Notes: generated from the sequence alone by a model not told the origin. 64,000 nt of DNA from Antedon mediterranea (GCF_964355755.1 NC_092671.1:24550070-24614069), one strand, 5' to 3'; positions 38,431 to 47,950 are shown, counted from the first letter of the stretch. Numbers and translations: made by a program.

Positions 38431-40344
38431 ATGTCGTCTAATAAGGTTCTAGTTAACTTTTGCCCAGTGCAAGATCTTCATGGAGTCCCTAATGTAGGGA
38501 AGAAACGAGCAACTAGAATAATTAAATGGCGGGCTACCCATGGCAACATTACGCCCTCTAATATTAATCAGATACACGGAGTAGCTGGTACTGCCAGGTT
38601 GGTGGACTACCTGGATTTTCAGCCGAATCCGAGTTTAGGGGGAGGCGTAGGCCAGATGATTGATAATGTGTCACCTCTAGTGGAGAAGCAAAATAGAGCG
38701 GCCAGAAAGGGGTCGCAGGTCTCACAATCTGTAGGTATGGAAGGGGCATATCGGGGGAAAAATGACGGGGGCCATAGTGGTCGATACCACGTCCTCTCAT
38801 CGCCCCAGGCTACTCCTTTATTAGACGTACCAGGTACGTATTATACTACAGGACCTGCTAGTGATCCTCGTTATCTCGAAGGTGGGCTTGGGGCTTATAC
38901 GCCATCCACCTTCGCTGGGCGTTCTGACCAGGATAGGAGTAAGAATAGGTCAACACAACGTAGGAGCTACATCAAAAAGCCATCTCCGATAACCTTAGAC
39001 TCGTGTTTTAGCTCTAGGGAGGACGAGGAGGAAAGACTCCCCAGGAGACTATCTAAAACCGCTAGGTCTAAAACTAGGGCTCGCCGGCGATCTCCATCAG
39101 CCAGCGATAGTGACCTTAGTGGGGATGGTGCTGATACTGATAGTAGCAGGAGTAGAGAGTCGGATAGACAGTCGGATAGACATAGTGCAGGGGCTAGGAC
39201 AGCAGTGGAGTGTCTTAGGGCTATCCCGAGAGTCAGGCACTATGAAGGCCGGCAGGATTTTTTAGAACGTAGGAGGATGCGTAAAAAAGATATACCTAGG
39301 TCTCTAACGTTTAGGGGGAGGGGAGACAACTGGTCCTTTTTTAAGCGGCGGTTGGCTTCATTTATAGAGGAGCAGGAACTCACAAACCGTGAAAGTAAGG
39401 ACGTCCTTACTTGGTGTTTAGACGGGGCGGCGGCTGAGTTCTATGTGAATCTGATAGAAATGGACGCTGATTTGGGCTTTAGGCAGATCATTAAAGCTTT
39501 TAACCGACGTTTTAGTGAGGACGAGCTCCCCGCAGTCCTCCAAGCTAAATTAGAGACTGCTACGCAAAATGAGGGAGAGACTATAGAGGAATGGGGAGAT
39601 AGAGTGCTAACCTTGACTAGAAAGGCGTTTAAGGATTTGCCCAAGGAGTGGATCCAAGAGCAGGCCGTAGTTAGGTTTTGTATTGGGTGCAGGGATGCAG
39701 AAGTAGGTAGGCACGTCATGCACAAGCACTGTTCAACTATTCCCAGAGCCATTAGGGAGTTTGAAAAATATGATAGTTATAGGGGGCTATATAGTAAACG
39801 TAAGAGTAAGGTTAAGGATACCGTGAAACCTCATGTTAGGTCCACGGTCCGTACTTCTTTTGCACCCCCACTATCTTTTCAGCTACCTTCAGAAGACCAG
39901 GACGATACCGAGGGTGAAACTGGCGATGAGGTGTCCATTCAGCAGGTGCGAGGGAGGCCTATGAGGGGAAACCGTGTAACGTTTCAAAGGCCAGCACCAG
40001 CTTGGGTTCCTCCGGAACCCGCACCTACTGATGGCCAGAACCAGCAACGAACTGTGACGTCGGTGCCACCCACCAACAATACTCCTACTACAGAAGCCCG
40101 TTTGGCTACTGTGGAGGGTAATTTCCAGACGTTGAATACCAATCTGGGACGGGTGGAGAACACCGTGAACACGGAGATTGCCGCCATGCGGAATCAATTG
40201 GATCAGCTCATGCGTTTCCTGAGACCAGGCGAACTGGCTTGCTTTGAATGTAAGGAGGTGGGACACTTCCGCAGGGAGTGTCCGAGATTAGCGAGCCGTT
40301 TGCGTCAGGTTAGTGGCAATGAGCCAGATCCGTTAAACGAGTAA
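38431..40344 (+). CDS. gag: Gag polyprotein of the LTR retrotransposon, 637 aa
   Basis: Residues about 8-60 resemble a ComEA-type helix-hairpin-helix unit (DLHGVPNVGKKRATRIIKWR, then a QIHGVAGTARLVDYL second half), an unusual start for a gag. Residues 70-290 are low-complexity and basic/acidic. About 295-480 fit the retrotransposon capsid domain (NWSFFKRRLASFI, LDGAAAEFY, AFNRRFSE). A coiled-coil-like segment (about 555-595) precedes a single zinc knuckle CFECKEVGHFRREC near the C-terminus, which binds RNA. The start ATG has context AGACCATGT. The frame ends TAA at 40342-40344, just after a GTTAAAC heptamer; pol lies in the -1 frame. Confidence 0.93.
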   Translation: MSSNKVLVNFCPVQDLHGVPNVGKKRATRIIKWRATHGNITPSNINQIHGVAGTARLVDYLDFQPNPSLGGGVGQMIDNVSPLVEKQNRAARKGSQVSQSVGMEGAYRGKNDGGHSGRYHVLSSPQATPLLDVPGTYYTTGPASDPRYLEGGLGAYTPSTFAGRSDQDRSKNRSTQRRSYIKKPSPITLDSCFSSREDEEERLPRRLSKTARSKTRARRRSPSASDSDLSGDGADTDSSRSRESDRQSDRHSAGARTAVECLRAIPRVRHYEGRQDFLERRRMRKKDIPRSLTFRGRGDNWSFFKRRLASFIEEQELTNRESKDVLTWCLDGAAAEFYVNLIEMDADLGFRQIIKAFNRRFSEDELPAVLQAKLETATQNEGETIEEWGDRVLTLTRKAFKDLPKEWIQEQAVVRFCIGCRDAEVGRHVMHKHCSTIPRAIREFEKYDSYRGLYSKRKSKVKDTVKPHVRSTVRTSFAPPLSFQLPSEDQDDTEGETGDEVSIQQVRGRPMRGNRVTFQRPAPAWVPPEPAPTDGQNQQRTVTSVPPTNNTPTTEARLATVEGNFQTLNTNLGRVENTVNTEIAAMRNQLDQLMRFLRPGELACFECKEVGHFRRECPRLASRLRQVSGNEPDPLNE

Positions 40345-40375
40345 GGGTTGGGTCAGAGGGCCGACGACCTAACCC
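40332..40375 (+). promoter_or_regulatory. Putative -1 ribosomal frameshift signal between gag and pol
   Basis: The heptamer GTTAAAC at 40332-40338 is read G TTA AAC in the gag frame, so slippage moves into the pol frame, which is open from 40323. Six bases later begins a 10-bp stem, GGGTTGGGTC (40345-40354) with GACCTAACCC (40366-40375), containing one G-U pair and an 11-nt loop. The loop word GGGCC could pair with GGCCC at about 40428, making a pseudoknot possible. GTTAAAC is the known slippery site of equine arteritis virus. Function here is inferred from layout only. Confidence 0.7.
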
Positions 40376-40433
40376 GGTTCCAGAAGCTGGCCAGAAAGAG
40401 GATGGTTCGTCGACTATCCCCAAGCTAGGCCCG

Positions 40434-42878
40434 ATGGCCAAGCCTGTAGATACAGAGGGGGTAGCACCGGATCCTGTGACGATCATTGAGCCATCTGCAA
40501 TTAGCTCAGGGCTGATTGAATCATCTACACCGACAACAACCAAAACTGAAGAGACTCAAACCCGGATTGTTATCAATAGGGTAAAATCGTTGAATGCGTT
40601 GCATGCAACTGCTTTTGTCAATGGTACCAAAATTGACGCAGTCGTGGATACTGCAGCGGATTTTACCATACTATCCGATAAGGTTTATAAAAGTCTGGAT
40701 CCGGCACCACCTGTGGTGTCCACCCTGTCCTTTACTTTGGCGGGGAGGGGGACATCTATGCCAGGGTCGAAGGTGGGGCCGCTACAATTTACATTGGGAA
40801 CCAAAGAGTACCATGAATTCTTTTATGTTGCCCCCATCAATGACGATATGCTCTTGGGTGGTGATTTTCTTCATCCACAGGGAGCCGTTATCGATTGTGG
40901 AAATTTGCTTTTGGCAATTGGGGGCAGTACCATATCTCTAAGAGGGGATTCACCGGTGGAACCTAGGGTTGCCCAGGTAACGGTGGCTAAACGGAGAGTA
41001 ATTCCTCCTCACTCAGCCGCTCATGTTAAATGTAAACTTGTGACTAACAATGTATCTATGCCTGATTTCTTTATAGAGCCAGTTCCAACTACTGACGATG
41101 TGGCGATACCGGCAACTTTACATCTACGCACTGATGCGCCATGCATCTGTGTCATCAACACATCTGATCACTATCTTACTATGAAAAAGGGTAGACAGAT
41201 AGGTACGGCCAGGGAAGCTGAAGGGGTGAGTGTGTTCCAGACGGGGGTGACTCCGTCCGAGGATGCTTTGTCGAATCAAGCGGACGATGACGGTAACCAA
41301 CCCGAGGGGGTGCCGGCGCACCTAGTGGGCATGTTGGACTCTTCGAGATCTAATCTCTCAGGTGAAGAGGCTGACGCGCTCACTAAACTACTGGTTGATT
41401 ACCAGGATGTCTTCGCCGCTCATCAGTTCGACATTGGCACCTTTGGTGATATTGAACACAGCATCGACACTGGAGATGCCTCACCGATCAGGCAACGGCT
41501 CCGCCATACTCCTCTGCGCTTTGTGGGGGAGGAGGAAAAGGAGATAAAGAAGATGTTGGAGGCTGGTGTTATTCAACCATCTATGTCTGAATGGGCGTCA
41601 CCGCCTGTGTTGGTCCGGAAGCGCGATGGTTCTGTGCGCTTTTGCATTGACTATCGAGCTCTCAACAACATCACGACTAAAGATGCGTATCCATTACCTC
41701 TGATTCGTGATTGCCTTGACACACTGTCGGGGAATATCTGGTTTTCTAAACTGGACGCGATTTGGGGGTACTGGCAGATTAAGATGAAGGATGAAGACCG
41801 TAAGAAGACAGCGTTTATCACCAAGCATGGCCTGTATGAATTCGTGAAAATGCCATTTGGTCTTACCAATTGTCCTGCAACCTTCTCCCGTGCCATGGGT
41901 TTGGTGCTGCGGGGATTGGCGTGGGATACGGTATTGGCATTTCTCGATGATATTGTCGTGCTAGGTAAAACGTTTGAAGATCATCTCAGCAACCTCTCTC
42001 AGGTTCTGCAGCGATTTCGTGTTAACAACTTTAAACTTAAACCTAAAAAGTGTGTTTTCTTTCAGAAACAGGTTGAATTTTTAGGGCGAATCGTTGGGGA
42101 GGATACGGTGGCAGTGTCCGATTCGGATATAAAGGCTGTTCAAGACTGGCCGGCACCTACCCATCTGAGAGAAGTACAGCAGTTCTTGGGGTTGGCTAAT
42201 TACCATAGAGAGTTCATTGAGAACTTTGCTGGTTTAGCTGCACCTCTATATGAACTCACTAAAAAAGAGGTGAAGTTTCACTGGGATGAGGAACAACAAC
42301 AAGCGTTCACCGACCTGAAAGCTGCTCTCGTTCAACCTCCTCTACTCGCCTTGCCGAACGGGACTGATGAATTTATTCTGGATGTCGACGCTTCGGATCA
42401 AGCGCTAGGAGGCGAGCTGCTCCAGGTGCAGGAAGGTAAGGAGAAGGTAATTGCATACGCAAGTGCTCGTCTAACTCATGAACAACGGAACTATTGCACT
42501 ACACGCAAGGAGTTGCTAGCAATTGTGTTCATGACAAGGCATTTTAGGCACTACCTTCTAGGCAGACCTTTTAGAGTGCGGACTGATCACAATAGCCTGA
42601 CCTGGCTCCTCAACTTCAAGCAGCCACAGGGGCAACTCGCTCGGTGGATTGAGGAGTTGAGCCAGTACCACCTGTTGATTGAACACCGCCGAGGGCAACA
42701 CCATGGCAACGCCGATGCTCTGTCTCGCCGACCCGAAACTCATGACAGTAGCCACGAACGGCCTGCGCTTGAAGGGCTTCCCTGTGGGGGCTGTTCGTAC
42801 TGTCAACGAGCGGATGCGAGATGGTCAGCGTTCCAGGATGAAGTGGACGACGTTGTGCCCATCGCGCACGTACACTAG
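40434..42878 (+). CDS. pol: Pol part 1: aspartic protease, reverse transcriptase, RNase H
   Basis: Positions are counted from the ATG at 40434; the frame is open from 40323, so the frameshift product would include the stretch before it. Protease: VVDTAADFT (Asp72, with DTA in place of DTG/DSG) and a downstream LLGGDFL. Reverse transcriptase: VRFCIDYRALN, FSKLDAIWGYWQI, MPFGLTNCPATF and the active site FLDD at 503-506. RNase H: FILDVDASDQALGG (about 645), the RKELLAIV glutamate and RTDHNSLTWL. The frame ends with TAG at 42876-42878 beyond RNase H. The same frame continues immediately into the integrase part, so this is one pol interrupted by a single stop. Confidence 0.93.
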   Translation: MAKPVDTEGVAPDPVTIIEPSAISSGLIESSTPTTTKTEETQTRIVINRVKSLNALHATAFVNGTKIDAVVDTAADFTILSDKVYKSLDPAPPVVSTLSFTLAGRGTSMPGSKVGPLQFTLGTKEYHEFFYVAPINDDMLLGGDFLHPQGAVIDCGNLLLAIGGSTISLRGDSPVEPRVAQVTVAKRRVIPPHSAAHVKCKLVTNNVSMPDFFIEPVPTTDDVAIPATLHLRTDAPCICVINTSDHYLTMKKGRQIGTAREAEGVSVFQTGVTPSEDALSNQADDDGNQPEGVPAHLVGMLDSSRSNLSGEEADALTKLLVDYQDVFAAHQFDIGTFGDIEHSIDTGDASPIRQRLRHTPLRFVGEEEKEIKKMLEAGVIQPSMSEWASPPVLVRKRDGSVRFCIDYRALNNITTKDAYPLPLIRDCLDTLSGNIWFSKLDAIWGYWQIKMKDEDRKKTAFITKHGLYEFVKMPFGLTNCPATFSRAMGLVLRGLAWDTVLAFLDDIVVLGKTFEDHLSNLSQVLQRFRVNNFKLKPKKCVFFQKQVEFLGRIVGEDTVAVSDSDIKAVQDWPAPTHLREVQQFLGLANYHREFIENFAGLAAPLYELTKKEVKFHWDEEQQQAFTDLKAALVQPPLLALPNGTDEFILDVDASDQALGGELLQVQEGKEKVIAYASARLTHEQRNYCTTRKELLAIVFMTRHFRHYLLGRPFRVRTDHNSLTWLLNFKQPQGQLARWIEELSQYHLLIEHRRGQHHGNADALSRRPETHDSSHERPALEGLPCGGCSYCQRADARWSAFQDEVDDVVPIAHVH

Positions 42879-42884
42879 GTAGCC

Positions 42885-44579
42885 GTGGACCACCTGGAGG
42901 GTACTCTGCCAGGGGACGATGTTCCTTGGGACCCCGGTGGACAAGTAAGTATAGAGGTATCACGGACTGCTACTAACGGTACGATTCAGTTTTCTTTCCT
43001 ACAGGACGATGATGGTGGACGAGTGGCTGCAGTACAGCTACGGCCGAAGGGAGCCGAGTGTTGGGGTTACTCACTGGATGAGCTACGGCAACATCAAACG
43101 AGTGATCCTGACTTGGCACCTGTTCTGGACTGGTTGCAGAATGGGGAACCCTCCGAGAATCAGCTGTTTATCTCCAGCGCTGCCACCAAACACTACTGGC
43201 TGAACAGGCAACGCTTGCATCTCACGGAGGCAGGTATACTGTTCATCAACCAAGCAGAGGGTACCGGACGACTACTTGTGTTGCCCAAGGAGCTACACGC
43301 CGTAGCTTTTAGGTTACATCATGATTTGCCGTCGGCGGGTCATCAAGGGGTCGCCCAGACCAAGTTCCGATTGAAGGAGAAGTTTTTCTGGTACGGTATG
43401 GGCGGGGATATACAGAGGTATGTACAGACTTGCAACATTTGTAATAGAAGCAAGAAGGCTACTCGGCAAGGTCGACATCGGTTGACTGAATTCCAGGCCG
43501 GCGTTCCCATGGAACGCGTACATATCGATTTCCTTGGCCCGTTACCAAAAACTGAACAGGGGAATATTTACGTTCTTATGATGGTCGACCAATTCACAAA
43601 ATGGGTTGAGATCAGCCCGCTCCCGTCTCAGGTTGCGGAGGTAACCGCTAGAGCCCTAGTAAGGGACTTCTTCTCTAGATTCGGTGTACCTTTTCAGTTA
43701 CACTCAGACCAGGGGAGAAATTTTGAGAGTGAATTGTTTGCATCTTTATGTAGAGTTTTACAGATCCACAAGACCCGGACGACAAGCTACCGACCGTCGG
43801 CTAATGGTCAAGTAGAGCGATTTAATCGAACACTTATGGATGCTGTACGATGCTTCGTTGGGAAGAGACAACGAGACTGGGATGTCTATCTCCCGCAGAT
43901 TGCTGGTGCACTACGCGCCACGGTGAACCGCTCGACTGGTTTTACTCCAAACATGCTGATGCTGGGCCGAGAGGTTAATTTACCAGCTGATCTCATGTTC
44001 GGAGAATGCCGGTCCACTAATGAGCAGGAAGCCGCTATCTACGTTGCAGATTTGGTGAAAGCGACCCGTGATGCCCATGGCATCGCTAGGGATACGCTAA
44101 AGCAGACTCAGAAGAGAATGAAACGGGACTATGATCTTCGAGTGCTGGAACGTCCATACCAATGTGGGGACAAAGTCTACGTTCTTGACAACGCTACCCC
44201 TCGGGGGAAGTGCAAGAAATTGTGTCCCCCCTGGAAGGGGCCCGGTATTATTACTAACGTTATTAGTTCTTGTTTATTTCAGGTGCAGCTGAGAAATAAG
44301 ACGGTGGTGTTAAATCATGATAAGCTGAAGCCCTGTCGGGATCGACAACTTCCCAAATGGCTGGCTGATTTTCATTTACCCCCTCTCTCTTCACCTACAG
44401 ATCCGGATGCAGGACCGTTGTATTGTCTATGTCGCCAGCCCTGGGCCGGCTCATTTATGATACAATGTGACTATTGCGAGGTGTGGTACCATGGTGCATG
44501 TGTGAATATTGCACCATCTGAGGCTTTGGACATCGACTTATATCGATGTGCGGACTGCAAGTCCTCGGTTAATAATTAG
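42885..44579 (+). CDS. pol: Pol part 2: integrase with C-terminal PHD finger
   Basis: Same frame as part 1, directly after its TAG; there is no ATG near, and counting here starts at GTG 42885. A zinc-binding HHCC region (LHHDLPSAGHQG .. CNICNRSK) is followed by the catalytic core with Asp215 (HIDFLGPLP), Asp275 (LHSDQGRNFE) and Glu311 (GQVERFN), spacing D-59-D-35-E. A GPY/F-type module (CPPWKGPGIITNV) follows. Residues about 513-560 (44421-44562) form a C4HC3 PHD finger: YCLC, CDYC, WYHGAC, CADC. It resembles the finger of KDM7/PHF8 (CRQP, FMI, DIDLY) and keeps Tyr, Met and Trp at the positions that form the methyl-lysine cage there. The protein ends soon after. Many Ty3/gypsy elements have a chromodomain at this place. 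Confidence 0.92.
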   Translation: MDHLEGTLPGDDVPWDPGGQVSIEVSRTATNGTIQFSFLQDDDGGRVAAVQLRPKGAECWGYSLDELRQHQTSDPDLAPVLDWLQNGEPSENQLFISSAATKHYWLNRQRLHLTEAGILFINQAEGTGRLLVLPKELHAVAFRLHHDLPSAGHQGVAQTKFRLKEKFFWYGMGGDIQRYVQTCNICNRSKKATRQGRHRLTEFQAGVPMERVHIDFLGPLPKTEQGNIYVLMMVDQFTKWVEISPLPSQVAEVTARALVRDFFSRFGVPFQLHSDQGRNFESELFASLCRVLQIHKTRTTSYRPSANGQVERFNRTLMDAVRCFVGKRQRDWDVYLPQIAGALRATVNRSTGFTPNMLMLGREVNLPADLMFGECRSTNEQEAAIYVADLVKATRDAHGIARDTLKQTQKRMKRDYDLRVLERPYQCGDKVYVLDNATPRGKCKKLCPPWKGPGIITNVISSCLFQVQLRNKTVVLNHDKLKPCRDRQLPKWLADFHLPPLSSPTDPDAGPLYCLCRQPWAGSFMIQCDYCEVWYHGACVNIAPSEALDIDLYRCADCKSSVNN

Positions 44580-44811
44580 GTACTCGCGTTTATTCTCTCT
44601 TCCCTCTCAGACAGGGACCAGGTGCCGTTTGCTGACGGAAGCAGGGGACGGTGCTACCGGCATGTCCCACGGCCATTGACTGTCTGAAGAGATCGTTGGG
44701 AGCAGTCTACATAGCTACGGGTATCGGGTATTTTTTCACGTACGAAAATCACCTGGTTTACCCCCGAGGTGGACCCAGGACGGGGTGCCCGCTTTTCAAA
44801 CACGGGAGGAG
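44580..44811 (+). other. 3' untranslated region and polypurine tract of the retrotransposon
   Basis: 230 bp without a coding frame, ending in the purine tract GGGAGGAG (44804-44811) directly before the 3' LTR, where plus-strand priming would start. Confidence 0.75.
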
Positions 44812-45108
44812 TGTTGTGAACGGCGCCCGCTGGGTAAACAGACCACCCCTCCAACCGAACGAGGGCGTCGCCCCGGTAGCTTGATTTGCATACATGGGGT
44901 ATGCAAATGTTAACTGGGGCCTCGACGCCGGCCGAACCGATCTATTCGAAGCAGGAACCAAGGAGAAACGGACACAACCGGAATTGACCAAGATATTTGG
45001 ATTTACTGCTTACGGATACTTGTGTGATTTAGGACAAGCGGGACTGTTAAGGTAAGCCTAGTAGCTTTCATTATCAGGCCATTCCAGCACCAACCTAAAA
45101 TCACAACA
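44812..45108 (+). repeat. 3' LTR
   Basis: 297 bp, same length and, by eye, same sequence as the 5' LTR, including the octamer pair (44884-44891 and 44901-44908). It is followed by CTAGCCTAG, as at the left flank. Confidence 0.95.
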
Positions 45109-46086
45109 CTAGCCTAGTTGATGTAATTATCAAGAGGGGCTTATAGGCATAGCCTAGCCTCGACTCCGGACCCAGCACTGCTGAGCTCCGGAAACAAGTA
45201 AACAAGTAAGTAAGTAAGTAAGTAAGTCTAGGCCTAGGCCTAGGCCTAGTAGGCCTAGGCCTAGGCCTAGTAGTTAGAGCCCTAGTTAGTACTAGCCTAC
45301 GCCTAACTACTAATAATATTCCTAGGCCTAGGCCTAGTAGTAGGCCTATGTGGTTAGTTACTAAAATACAGTACCCGGTAAATTAGGTTTAATCAAACTG
45401 ATGTTTAGGCCCCCTAAGCTAGGCCGGCCTTATTAGTTAGTCGAGTAGTCTTATTATCCACAAACAAGAAGTAAGCTAGGCCCTGAGGCTAGTAGAGCGT
45501 CCTCTGTCTGTGCCGTTGTTTTGGTCGATGGTGGCGCTTTACTAGAGTCGTTTCAAATTGTATGGAAGGCCACCGTCGCCAAAAATATAAAGGATAAATG
45601 TTTTTTTCTGCCACTAAATTAAAATTTAGATCCCATTTCATCATAATATATTAACCATTAACGTTATAGAAGTCCAGGGTTGGAAGAGTCTATATGTAAA
45701 TTGAGTGACTACAGCGTAAAACTAACCGCGCACAATTTAACGGCGGTCAGTGGATTTTTTTTCCATCCCTACGTTCGTAGGCCTAAAATTGGGCCGAGTT
45801 TCCGTAGTAGTTAGGCCTACGGACGCTCCGAACTTTAAAATAACAGTGTTTAATTGCTTCTTTCTGCAAATTTCGATCATATTTTCTTTTCTGGAGTGTG
45901 GTTTATTTTAAGCAACACTGTTGTACAGTATAGTGGATAAATGAAAATGAATTTGGAAATTGTGGTTTTACTGACTTATTTAGCATTTATTTCATTTTTC
46001 AAAATGATACCATTCAACGTTTTGCTCAATATAGCAGCAGCTTCGCATTTTTTGTCTAACTTTTTTAAATTATTAATTTATAGACC
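45109..46086. other. Low-complexity CTAGGCC tract, then non-coding
   Basis: To about 45480 the sequence is dominated by AGGCCTAGGCC words, with an (AAGT)n microsatellite at about 45204-45227. Beyond that it is unremarkable. A TGTATGGAAGGCC word at about 45560 resembles the arms of the element at 36311, too short to call. Confidence 0.55.
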
Positions 46087-46150
46087 TAATATTATTCTAG
46101 CAATTGTAATCAATTAATACAAATTGATTACAATTGCTAGAATAATATTA
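46087..46150. repeat. Perfect hairpin, 29-bp arms
   Basis: TAATATTATTCTAGCAATTG continues to 46115, and its exact complement occupies 46122-46150 with a 6-nt loop. No flanking direct repeat is seen, unlike the micro-elements at 5899, 11702 and 12828. Confidence 0.8.
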
Positions 46151-46322
46151 CCTTACCGGAAATACCTTCGTCGGGGACTTCCTCTGACGTTTGCATTGAA
46201 CGCAAAAAAATGTTATCCTTAGTCGCGTGTGTTTTACCGGCGGAAAAAGTAGTAGTATAGGGATAAATACCGTGCTGATAGATATTAGTGTCATTTCTAC
46301 GGGGCGCCGTTCGGGACATTAC

Positions 46323-46818
46323 TTATTTTGTCGACATAATACAATTATGTGACACATAATTGAATTTTGTGTCAACAGAATTAATTCTATTTAGACAAAA
46401 TCCATTCTGTGTCGACAGAATTCATTCTGTGTCAACAAAATTACGTCTATGTAGACATAGTAAATTTTGTGTCGACAAAATTCATTTTGTGTCGACAAAA
46501 TTCATTTTGTCAACAAAAATTCATTTTGTCAACAAAAATTCATTTTGTCAACAAAAATTCATTTTGTCAACAAAAATTCATTTTGTCAACAAAAATTCAT
46601 TTTGTCAACAAAAATTTATTTTGTCAACAAAAATTCATTTTGTCAACAAAAATTCATTTTTTATAGACAAAATTCATTTTTTATAGACAAAATTCATTTT
46701 TTATAGACAAAACTAATTTTGTGTCGACAAAATTCATTTTTTATAGACAAAATTCATTTTTTATAGACAAAATTCATTTTTTATAGACAAAATTCATTTT
46801 TTATAGACAAAATTCATT
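46323..46818. repeat. 19-20-bp minisatellite with three homogenised blocks
   Basis: Units are built on AAAATTCATTTTGT. In 46323-46500 units are joined by GTCGAC (degenerate), in about 46500-46650 by CAACA (19-bp period), and from about 46650 by TTATAGAC (20-bp period, with one return to GTCGAC at about 46722). Open frames of about 80-108 codons across it are by-products. Non-coding. Confidence 0.9.
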
Positions 46819-47950
46819 TTGTGTGCTAAGCCTACTCAAGCGTGAGACAGAACGTTTTAACATGCAAATTAAAAGGCGGAGCTTAAAAGTGAAAAAGGTC
46901 GTGACAGCGCGCGCGAATTTTTCATTTTTTTACATCTTTCAGCAGTGCAGTCGTACCGTATTGATAGCTGCATGCGTCTGTATTTTACTATAGTATTAAT
47001 AATCTATTTTATAATCGGATATAATCAGTAGTCATAATTTGACAATTGAGCACACATTTGATATCTACATCGTCATTAATAATGAATTATTCATATGCTA
47101 TTTCACAATATCGGAAAATAAAATTACCAGAACTTCAGAAGTACACATTTTACAATGATAATTTTATCTATTGAAATATTATTTATTAATCTTATAAAAT
47201 GAATATATTTTTTAATTAAGATAATATACAGTCAGTACCATAAAATATAGTTCGGATATCAAAAGTGAAAGAAAATTAGAGATCAAAACTTTAAATTATA
47301 CAGTTCATCATAATATAGGCCTAAATATAACTGTAGTACATCATATATTATTTCAAACAATATACCAAATTTAAGTTTCTACGACCAGTACTAACAGAAA
47401 TATGACGATGTCCTGGTATGTGGGTCAAGGGTCAGAATAATAGAAATTACCAAACACGCAATAAAAAAATAATAATAAGTAAGCGAATCTATGGTTGTTT
47501 CTGTTTTCTCTTGCAATAACAACTTCTTGTGATTTACCAATCATATGGGTCAGATAAACAAACAATTGAATTTCTATACAACCCTCAATAAAAACTTTAT
47601 TTACAAAAACGTTAAAATGCATTAATTTTATAGGCGTCGGTTTATGTGGATCGAATCTAGGATACATTTTTTAAGTATGCGATTACTCAACCCTATACAA
47701 TCTATTTATTCATTACATATGAAGATATGGCATAGGTCTAGGTTTCACTATTTTGCCTATCCTTGTTTTATTTGTTAACTTGTTGGTGACGACCAACAAG
47801 TTATTTTATATCTTGATACAAAATATGTTGTTTTTCACTGGAAGTGTGTCGCTCATTTGAAAATGTTGTATTAAAAATTATATTGATGACGTTATACTAT
47901 ATTATTAAGAGAAAACGTGTCCCGTCGATGTGGGTTAATCATTAACATTT
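46819..47950. other. Non-coding; 3' flank/UTR of the methyltransferase gene
   Basis: TTTATT at 47596-47601 is AATAAA on the minus strand, about 350 bp downstream of the methyltransferase stop, and may be its poly(A) signal. A short hairpin AACTTGTTGGT/ACCAACAAGTT is at 47777-47802. No other gene is supported. Confidence 0.5.

Larger units (their letters stand above)
37308..45108 (+). mobile_element. Ty3/gypsy-type LTR retrotransposon, complete structure
   Basis: Order: LTR, primer-binding-site-like sequence, leader, gag, protease-RT-RNase H, integrase with C-terminal PHD finger, 3' untranslated region, purine tract, LTR. The RT-RNase H-integrase order is that of Ty3/gypsy. The flanks share CTAG, extendable to CTAGCCTAG because the site is repetitive. 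The two 297-bp LTRs look identical, so insertion is recent. Translation of the full set would need a -1 shift at the end of gag and passage of one in-frame TAG inside pol. GC content and codon use differ visibly from the AT-rich surroundings. Confidence 0.95.

Noticed and set aside
46360..46706. Overlapping frames of 79-108 codons
   Set aside because: By-products of the 19-20-bp minisatellite.
47425..47667. 80-codon minus frame as an extra exon of the methyltransferase
   Set aside because: It lies after the stop codon in the probable 3' UTR, overlaps an AATAAA signal and has no family resemblance.
47777..47802. Hairpin AACTTGTTGGT/ACCAACAAGTT as another micro-element
   Set aside because: Flanks show no 7-bp duplication.
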